10,091 bases of DNA from Fulvivirga aurantia (GTDB lineage Bacteria; Bacteroidota; Bacteroidia; Cytophagales; Cyclobacteriaceae), in NCBI RefSeq assembly GCF_009711475.1, contig NZ_SMMD01000834.1, positions 1-10,091 on the forward strand. The letters run 5' to 3'. The position numbers and the translations under genes are program-made. Shown here piece after piece: positions 4,683 through 10,091 of this stretch. How positions within the stretch are numbered: position 1 is the stretch's first letter; each line of letters starts with the position of its first letter. The notes under the pieces were generated by a model. It searched no databases, was not told where the DNA came from, and saw only the letters and a list, made by a program, of their open reading frames with translations.

Positions 4683-6800
4683 ATGCGATATTTTTTAATC
4701 TTCACGCTGCTATTTTTTTTAAGTAATGCTTCCATTGCTTCTTCTCAGAAGGAGGTGCCCAATTATTTGATATTTGAGAAAGAGGGCAAACAAGGCCTTA
4801 AAGACAAAACCGGTCAGGTATTAATACCCGCAAAATATGACGAATTAGGTTGGAGTAAAGGTGACCTTGAGCTGGTGCAAGATGTGGTCGGCTTTAAAAA
4901 ACAAGGACTGTGGGGGCTGGTGAGTATCGACAATCAGATAGTTGCAAAAGCCAGCTACGACCAGCTTTACCCTGCCGGACAGCAGCTTCTTGTCGGTGCA
5001 AAACCGAGCCCCGGCACAAATCGAGTTGGCCTTTTGAATACACGCGGACAGGTTGTAATACCTTTTAACTACACAGAAGTTTCGGTTACGGGTATGAGAG
5101 TGATTGTAGTTAAGAAAAATATAAAAGATTACACCTATGGCCTCCTTGACTTTAAGGGTAATGTGATTATTCCGATTGAGTATAAGCAAATAGCGACACT
5201 CGGTGGACTGAGATTTACAGTAAAAAACTTCAATGATAAAACAGCCATTTATTCTGATGACGGAAGGCAAATTGTAGACTTTGAATTAGATAGCGTATCT
5301 CAGTTTAATGGTGATTATGCGATTATTTACGAAGGCTTTAAAAGAGGCCTTGTAAACAAAAATGGCGAAGTATTAATAGAGCCGGAATACCAGGAAGTAT
5401 TTATTAATAAAGAAACAGTAGAAGTAAGGCCTTTTAATTTATGGCATGTGCTAAGTGCTCAGAATGAGTTGCTTGATCAGATCAATGTTCAGGAGATAGC
5501 GTTGTTTTCAACCCAATTATTTTTGGCTTCAGCCAATGAACGCATGTGGTTGATCAGGCCAAACGGAGAGGCTGTGACCGGTACTTATCAACAAATCATC
5601 ACTCCTGATGACGAGCCACTAACTACATTTAGGGCTGAAGACAGTTACGGTGTCATCAATATCAAAGGAGATATAAAAATTCCGGCCAGGTATGATTCTG
5701 TCTACATCGATAACGACATGATTTTTGTTCAGAAAAAGAATCTCTGGTCGCTGTACGATTCTTTTAATATTAGAAAGACAACGCATTTTTATCAGCAAAT
5801 AGCACCTAAAAGTGGTCACTTATTTCCGGTTAAGAAAAACCATCATTGGGGTTTTATAGATCGAATGGGAAAGGAAATTATTCATTGCGTTTATGATGAA
5901 GTGGGTGATTTTAGCTACAACAAGGTAGACGTTAAGTTTCATGGCGAGCGTGGCATTATAGATAAGTATGGCGACTGGATAGTTTTACCACATAAAGCCG
6001 ACAGCGTATCAATTCTTAATAATGCCTTTTATATGACCTATTTAAATGGTCTGAAAAAACTTAAAGATTTCGAAGGCGATTTAATTTACTTCACCGAAAA
6101 TCCTGTAGAAATAAAGGACAATTACCTGCTTGAATACACCAGCGAGGGCGGTATATGGAAAGTTGACTTTAGCGGGCAAATTGTGGAGGAGGCAACGGGT
6201 GATAGTTACGAAGAAGTGCGTAAACCGTCAGAAGGATTTTATGCCATAAAAAAGGATGGAAGTTATGGTTTCATTGATGCTCAAAACCGCTTACGTATAG
6301 CCAATAGATATGAAAATGTAGGTGATTTTCACCAGGGTTTGGCGGCTTTTCAAATATTAGGAAAGTGGGGCTTTATCGATAAAAGAGAAAGAATTGTGAT
6401 ACAGCCGGTTTTTCAGCGGGTTTCACAATTTTATGATGAAGTGGCTGTGGCCTATGATCATACAGGGTCAGGCCTTATCAATAAAAAAGGTGAAAAGATA
6501 TCTTCTTTTAGCTACGACAGTCTCTTTATACAGCCCAACGGGCACTTTCAGGCCTATAAAAATAATAAAATTGGTCTTCTTGATAGCCTGGGCAGACTTA
6601 TGATCAATGCCAAATATGATTACCTACGAGACCTCGATAATGGTTTTGCTATCGTAAGAAAGGATCAAAAATATGGTGTGGTTGATTACCACGGGGTCAA
6701 TACTATTCCCATTATTTACGACAAACTAATACACGACTCACAAAAGAAGACTTTTCTGGGAATGAAAAAATCGAGTAGGGAAAAAGTGCTACTTCGATAA
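4683..6800 (+). CDS. Exported WG-repeat protein (about 19 degenerate repeats)
   Basis: The 705-residue product begins with a signal peptide (hydrophobic residues 4-14, SNASIASS after it, no lipobox cysteine), so it should be secreted or periplasmic. From about residue 28 to 685 it consists of back-to-back units of 30-40 residues of the type 'hWGhhD..G..hIP..YD.h', with a spacer strand after each. I count about 19. Only three carry a literal WG (76-78, 388-390, 561-563); the rest have YG, RG, HG or hydrophobic substitutes. Well-conserved units lie near residues 148-170, 320-340, 386-407, 526-546, 560-580 and 661-682; the central units (about 250-310, 450-510) are highly degenerate. WG repeats form a beta-rich fold of unknown ligand, often taken as a binding platform. 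The final 25 residues are basic. Its stop lies 33 bases before the NfeD gene, with no terminator between. Confidence 0.88.
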   Translation: MRYFLIFTLLFFLSNASIASSQKEVPNYLIFEKEGKQGLKDKTGQVLIPAKYDELGWSKGDLELVQDVVGFKKQGLWGLVSIDNQIVAKASYDQLYPAGQQLLVGAKPSPGTNRVGLLNTRGQVVIPFNYTEVSVTGMRVIVVKKNIKDYTYGLLDFKGNVIIPIEYKQIATLGGLRFTVKNFNDKTAIYSDDGRQIVDFELDSVSQFNGDYAIIYEGFKRGLVNKNGEVLIEPEYQEVFINKETVEVRPFNLWHVLSAQNELLDQINVQEIALFSTQLFLASANERMWLIRPNGEAVTGTYQQIITPDDEPLTTFRAEDSYGVINIKGDIKIPARYDSVYIDNDMIFVQKKNLWSLYDSFNIRKTTHFYQQIAPKSGHLFPVKKNHHWGFIDRMGKEIIHCVYDEVGDFSYNKVDVKFHGERGIIDKYGDWIVLPHKADSVSILNNAFYMTYLNGLKKLKDFEGDLIYFTENPVEIKDNYLLEYTSEGGIWKVDFSGQIVEEATGDSYEEVRKPSEGFYAIKKDGSYGFIDAQNRLRIANRYENVGDFHQGLAAFQILGKWGFIDKRERIVIQPVFQRVSQFYDEVAVAYDHTGSGLINKKGEKISSFSYDSLFIQPNGHFQAYKNNKIGLLDSLGRLMINAKYDYLRDLDNGFAIVRKDQKYGVVDYHGVNTIPIIYDKLIHDSQKKTFLGMKKSSREKVLLR

Positions 6801-6833
6801 TTTTGTTAGCTTTAGGTCTTATTTCGAAATTAT

Positions 6834-7304
6834 ATGTCTGATTGGTTTACTGTTGCATCTCTTATTGCATTAGGCATCGCCTTAATTATTGTTGAAGTTC
6901 TTTTCGTACCCGGCACTACAGTAGTAGGTATTCTAGGCTTTGTGTCAGCCGTGGTAGGTGTTTATCTTGGTTTTGAATATTTTGGGGAAGAAATCGGCTG
7001 GTGGATTTTCGGAGGAACAACCGTGGCATTTGCCGCCTCACTTTATTTTGGATTTAAGGGTGGCACATGGGATAAGTTCTCGCTCAAAGATACCAGCGAA
7101 GGTCGTGTGAACGATGGCTATTGGAGCTCCCTTAAGGTTGGCGACAAGGGTGTGGCGCTTTCGACACTTCGCCCTATAGGCAAGGCTGAGTTTAATGACA
7201 AAGAATATGAGGTAAGGTCATATGGTAATTACATAGACAGTACCACAAAAATCGAAATAGTAAAAATTGATGGAAATAGAATATACGTTGAACCTTTAAA
7301 ATAA
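6834..7304 (+). CDS. NfeD family membrane protein, short form
   Basis: The 156-residue protein has two or three membrane helices at about residues 6-24, 29-47 and 55-73, including the family's [15 protein letters not shown] segment. A soluble C-terminal domain (about 98-156, from [16 protein letters not shown] to RIYVEPLK) has the pattern of the NfeD OB-fold beta-barrel. It lacks the ClpP-like serine protease domain found in long NfeD proteins, so it is the short type (NfeD1b) that usually sits next to a flotillin-like gene. It probably acts at the cytoplasmic membrane together with FloA, as in the Bacillus yqeZ-floA operon, although its exact function is unknown. The stop codon is 4 bases before the FloA start, consistent with co-translation. 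Confidence 0.92.
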   Translation: MSDWFTVASLIALGIALIIVEVLFVPGTTVVGILGFVSAVVGVYLGFEYFGEEIGWWIFGGTTVAFAASLYFGFKGGTWDKFSLKDTSEGRVNDGYWSSLKVGDKGVALSTLRPIGKAEFNDKEYEVRSYGNYIDSTTKIEIVKIDGNRIYVEPLK

Positions 7305-7308
7305 AAAC

Positions 7309-8298
7309 ATGGGAGAAGGAATTGGTCTTATAGTAATCATTTTTGCAGGAATCATTGGATTCTTTGTGTTCCTGTATTTTGTGCCTGTCGGGCTTTGGAT
7401 CACCGCTCGATTTTCTAATGTAAAAGTTGGTCTTTTTGAGCTAGTGCTTATGAGAGTAAGAAAAGTGCCACCTAGTGTAGTGGTCAACTCTTTGATTACA
7501 GCAACTAAAGCCGGGCTACAATTAAGCACCAAAGAATTAGAAACACACTATCTGGCGGGCGGTCACGTGCCTTCTGTTATAAAAGCACTTATTTCTGCTG
7601 ATAAAGCAAACATCAACCTGGAGTTTAAGCAGGCTACGGCTATCGATCTTGCCGGTAGAGATGTATTTGAAGCTGTGCAGATATCGGTAAATCCTAAAGT
7701 GATTACCACGCCAAAAGTGGCGGCAGTAGCAGCAGATGGTATTCAGCTTATTGCTGTGGCAAGGGTTACAGTAAGGGCCAACATCCAGCAATTGGTTGGT
7801 GGTGCCGGTGAAGATACCATTTTAGCCAGGGTAGGTGAGGGCATTGTAACTTCTATCGGTTCTGCGCAAACACATAAAGAGGTATTAGAAAATCCTGATA
7901 AAATCTCAAAACTGGTACTACAGAGAGGTCTCGATGCAGGTACTGCTTTCGAAATACTGTCTATCGATATTGCCGATGTAGATGTAGGAACAAACATCGG
8001 TGCAAAGCTACAGACAGACCAGGCAAGTGCAGACTTGAAAGTTGCTGAAGCAAAAGCTGAAGAGCGTAGAGCAATGGCAGTGGCTGAAGAACAGGAAATG
8101 AAAGCTAAAGCTCAGGAAGCTAAAGCTAAAGTAATTGAAGCTGAAGCTGAAGTACCTAAAGCTATGGCAGAAGCCTTCAGAAGTGGTAATTTAGGAATTA
8201 TGGATTACTACAAAATGGAGAATATCCAGGCAGATACAGACATGAGAGAGTCTATCTCAAAGCCAGGATCTTCATCTTCAAGAAAGAAAGATAAGTAA
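7309..8298 (+). CDS. floA: Flotillin-like protein FloA (UPF0365)
   Basis: The 329-residue length and sequence follow Bacillus FloA (about 331 residues) almost from end to end. An N-terminal membrane-embedded segment (about 5-30, ending VPVGLWI) is followed by the family blocks ETHYLAGG (78-85), AIDLAGRDV (111-119), VNPKVITTP (128-136), [15 protein letters not shown] (156-170), RVGEGIV (174-180), ENPDKIS (194-200) and [19 protein letters not shown] (207-225). After these come an SPFH-like domain and an Ala/Glu/Lys-rich coiled coil (about 240-290, [18 protein letters not shown] region) ending in [13 protein letters not shown]. FloA assembles into oligomers at the inner face of the membrane and organises lipid microdomains that assist membrane-protein complexes. 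Codon usage and context match NfeD just upstream. The tail (from about residue 317: [13 protein letters not shown]) is a poorly conserved Ser/Lys extension. Confidence 0.96.
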   Translation: MGEGIGLIVIIFAGIIGFFVFLYFVPVGLWITARFSNVKVGLFELVLMRVRKVPPSVVVNSLITATKAGLQLSTKELETHYLAGGHVPSVIKALISADKANINLEFKQATAIDLAGRDVFEAVQISVNPKVITTPKVAAVAADGIQLIAVARVTVRANIQQLVGGAGEDTILARVGEGIVTSIGSAQTHKEVLENPDKISKLVLQRGLDAGTAFEILSIDIADVDVGTNIGAKLQTDQASADLKVAEAKAEERRAMAVAEEQEMKAKAQEAKAKVIEAEAEVPKAMAEAFRSGNLGIMDYYKMENIQADTDMRESISKPGSSSSRKKDK

Positions 8299-8318
8299 GT
8301 AGAAATACTGATTGTCCT

Positions 8319-8362
8319 AAAGGGGGTGTCTCAAAATTGTATTTGGGACACCCTCTTTTTTT
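8319..8362 (+). terminator. Rho-independent terminator after floA
   Basis: A GC-rich stem GGGTGTC (8324-8330) pairs with GACACCC (8347-8353). It extends outward through G-T, G-C and three A-T pairs, and inward through a T-G, a C-G and three A-T pairs, leaving a loop of about 6 bases (8336-8341). Seven T residues (8356-8362) follow on the plus strand. It ends the WG/NfeD/FloA unit. On the minus strand the trailing T run is only three bases, so it is mainly unidirectional, though it could also slow transcription from the opposing kinase gene that ends at 8385. Confidence 0.88.
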
Positions 8363-8384
8363 GGCTTCACTTTATTGTTAGAAG

Positions 8385-10091
8385 CTAATTGCTGTCAAAT
8401 TTGCTAAGCTTCACTTTGAAAGTTGCACCCTGACCGGGTTCGGACTCACACCATACTTCACCATTCATCAGTGAGATGTATTTTTTGACAATACTGAGGC
8501 CTAAACCGGTAGATTGTTCACCAGCGGTGGGTTTAGCACTCAGTGTTTGAAATTTTTGAAACATCAATTGTTTGTCCTCTTCTGTGATACCGGGCCCTTC
8601 ATCTATAATGCTTACCAAATAATCATCTCCGTCATTTTCGAGCCTGGCCGTGATTGATTTGCCTTTTTCTGAAAATTTAATGGCATTGGAAATTAAGTTT
8701 TCAAATACCTCTGTTAAGTAAACCGGGTCGGCCTTTACATAAGACTCTCTGTGGTTGCCATGCCAGTCAAACTTTAATTCTTTGGCTTCTGCCTCTTTTT
8801 CGAAAGCTACTATCACCTGATCCAGCAGTTCAGATAAATCGACTTTTTCTTCCAGAATGTTTACCCGATTGGCTTCTATGGCATCGATATCTAAAATCTT
8901 AGAAATCATATTAAGCAACCGATCTGAGGAGCTAACTATTTTATTTATTATCTCTTCGTTTGATTTGGTGAGCTCTCTGTTTTCTAATTTGTACAGATTA
9001 GCCAGCCCCTGAATATGATTTATTGGGCTCCTTAAGTCATGCGCTAAAATTTTAATAAGGTTGTTTTTCTCATCATTATACTGAGTCATGAGCTTACTTC
9101 GCTTTTCCAGTTGCGTTTTTTGCCTCACGATGTTGACACGCTGAGTTTCTATCTTTTGCTTTTGTTGCTCGAGCTGTACGGCTACTTTATGTCTTTTTTT
9201 GTACATACCATACACTACAATGGCAAAAATGAGAATGATGAGGGCAATTGCAATGAGACCGTAGCGTAGGTTGGTTTCCTGCTGCATCTGCAAAGCCGTG
9301 TTTTGCAATTCTCTTTTCTGCATTTCCTTTTCTTTAGTAAGCAGACTTACATTGTCTTCATAGTAGCTCTCAATAAAATTATATATCTCATAATCGATAT
9401 GGTGGCTAATGATCTCCTTAATTTTCTCTTTGTTTTCAGGGTCAAAGAAGTATTCGTTCATGGGGCCCACCCAATCAGAAGTTTTAGGATAAGCAATGGC
9501 GTAACCTTCTCTTTTTATAGAAAAAAGGTTCTGTCTTCTGATATTGAGCGAAGCACGATCATTTAAATTTTGTAGATAGATGGGCAGGTCGATATAGCCA
9601 AATACATTTTGCCTGTCATTAATTGCTAGCAATACATTTCCTGAACTTGGAATTTCATCAACTTCAAAATCTAATTGTCTCAAACTTTTGAGTCGAAGAA
9701 GATCTTTCATGTATGTGGTACCATCTATTGATATGGCGGTAAGCGAATTGAATGTCTCATCAAACTCGGTTTCTGACTTTACGATGGGCACATCACCACT
9801 AGAAATCATGACAGAAATATCTGACATGTAAGGCGGGCTAAAACTCATTTTCTGCCTACGATCGTAGGTGATAGAAAGCGCAGAGACGGCAAAATCACCA
9901 CTGGTTTTACTATTTTCGACCGTGCTGAGCATCTCCTGAAAACTTTCACTTTTTTGCCAGCTGAGCTCAAGGCTGATATTATGAGTCTTTTTAAGGTAGG
10001 ATTTAAAGTCATTGAAGATTTCGACTTCAATACCTATTAGGTTACCATTTTCATCCTGATAAATAAAGGGCGTGGAGGTCTCCCAGTAAAT
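8385..10091 (-). CDS. Sensor histidine kinase with periplasmic solute-binding (SBP_bac_3) domain, 5' end missing
   Basis: The frame is open to the last base of the window, giving 568 visible residues; the internal ATG at 9932 falls inside the sensor domain, so it is not the start. Numbering from the right edge: residues about 1-235 form a solute-binding domain of family 3, beginning YWETSTPFIYQDENGNLIGI and including DFAVSALSITYDRRQ (66-80) and a second-lobe FGYID (164-168). A juxtamembrane coiled coil (about 250-272) leads into one membrane helix (about 275-297), then a longer coiled coil (about 303-343). The dimerisation/phosphoacceptor domain has ILAHDLRSP with phosphorylated His351. The ATPase domain has the N box (N465, N469), the G1 box DEGPG (497-501), the F box and the G2 box TGLGLS (528-533). 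No receiver domain follows and no response regulator gene is visible, so the partner is unknown. Confidence 0.93.
   Translation of the reverse strand: MYWETSTPFIYQDENGNLIGIEVEIFNDFKSYLKKTHNISLELSWQKSESFQEMLSTVENSKTSGDFAVSALSITYDRRQKMSFSPPYMSDISVMISSGDVPIVKSETEFDETFNSLTAISIDGTTYMKDLLRLKSLRQLDFEVDEIPSSGNVLLAINDRQNVFGYIDLPIYLQNLNDRASLNIRRQNLFSIKREGYAIAYPKTSDWVGPMNEYFFDPENKEKIKEIISHHIDYEIYNFIESYYEDNVSLLTKEKEMQKRELQNTALQMQQETNLRYGLIAIALIILIFAIVVYGMYKKRHKVAVQLEQQKQKIETQRVNIVRQKTQLEKRSKLMTQYNDEKNNLIKILAHDLRSPINHIQGLANLYKLENRELTKSNEEIINKIVSSSDRLLNMISKILDIDAIEANRVNILEEKVDLSELLDQVIVAFEKEAEAKELKFDWHGNHRESYVKADPVYLTEVFENLISNAIKFSEKGKSITARLENDGDDYLVSIIDEGPGITEEDKQLMFQKFQTLSAKPTAGEQSTGLGLSIVKKYISLMNGEVWCESEPGQGATFKVKLSKFDSN

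Noticed and set aside
4845..5270. Minus-strand frame of 141 residues opposite the WG-repeat gene
   Set aside because: Antisense to well-formed WG repeats; the cysteine- and histidine-scattered translation looks like a shadow of the real frame.
6797..6833. Inverted repeat ATAATTT ... AAATTAT between the WG and NfeD genes
   Set aside because: Seven A/T-only pairs around a 23-base loop are too weak for a terminator and there is no T run; expected by chance at this composition.
7537..7997. Minus-strand frames opposite floA
   Set aside because: FloA matches its family from end to end on the plus strand; these frames are by-products of its codon pattern.
8040..8165. Repeated Ala/Glu/Lys codons (GCT GAA, GCT AAA) in floA, considered as a DNA repeat
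   Set aside because: It encodes the conserved coiled coil of FloA and is explained by protein sequence.

Overview
The window looks like chromosomal DNA from a member of the Bacteroidota, most likely a marine or soil Cytophagales-type bacterium. The base composition is AT-leaning, several genes have TAnnTTTG-like -7 promoter elements with weak ribosome binding sites, and the proteins (a WG-repeat protein, a CstB-like fusion, an NfeD/FloA pair and a hybrid periplasmic-sensor kinase) fit that group. The taxon is an inference from these traits, not from a marker gene. I see no mobile element, CRISPR array, tRNA or rRNA, and no intergenic stretch longer than about 150 bases.

Left part (1-2292, all minus strand): reading in the direction of transcription, a tandem universal stress protein, a 65-residue membrane peptide, a beta-propeller protein anchored by a C-terminal helix, and a TfoX N-terminal-domain protein cut by the left edge. 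Gaps are 37, about 61 and 2 bases, so at least the last two are probably co-transcribed. A 148-base divergent region (2293-2440) separates this block from a plus-strand short-chain dehydrogenase. It holds a CTGAC-N4-GTCAG palindrome and a strong Shine-Dalgarno sequence for the stress protein.

Middle part (2441-4570): the dehydrogenase gene and a minus-strand gene for a three-domain persulfide dioxygenase/rhodanese (CstB-like) meet tail to tail, with their stop codons directly adjacent. The fusion has an iron-type metallo-beta-lactamase domain, a middle rhodanese that has lost its cysteine, and an intact C-terminal rhodanese, so it should convert persulfides to sulfite and thiosulfate.

Right part (4683-8298, plus strand): an exported protein of about 19 degenerate WG repeats, then a short NfeD protein 33 bases later, then the flotillin-like protein FloA 4 bases after that. 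NfeD and FloA form the classic membrane-microdomain pair; the WG protein may belong to the same transcript. A strong hairpin terminator (8319-8362) closes this unit. From 8385 to the right edge, on the minus strand, lies a histidine kinase whose extracytoplasmic sensor is an amino-acid-type solute-binding domain. Its reading frame stays open to the last base, so the true start lies beyond the window.

Most of the content is recognisable. The points most worth a second look are the WG/NfeD/FloA neighbourhood, the kinase's conserved amino-acid pocket, the CstB-like protein and the palindrome in the stress-protein control region.
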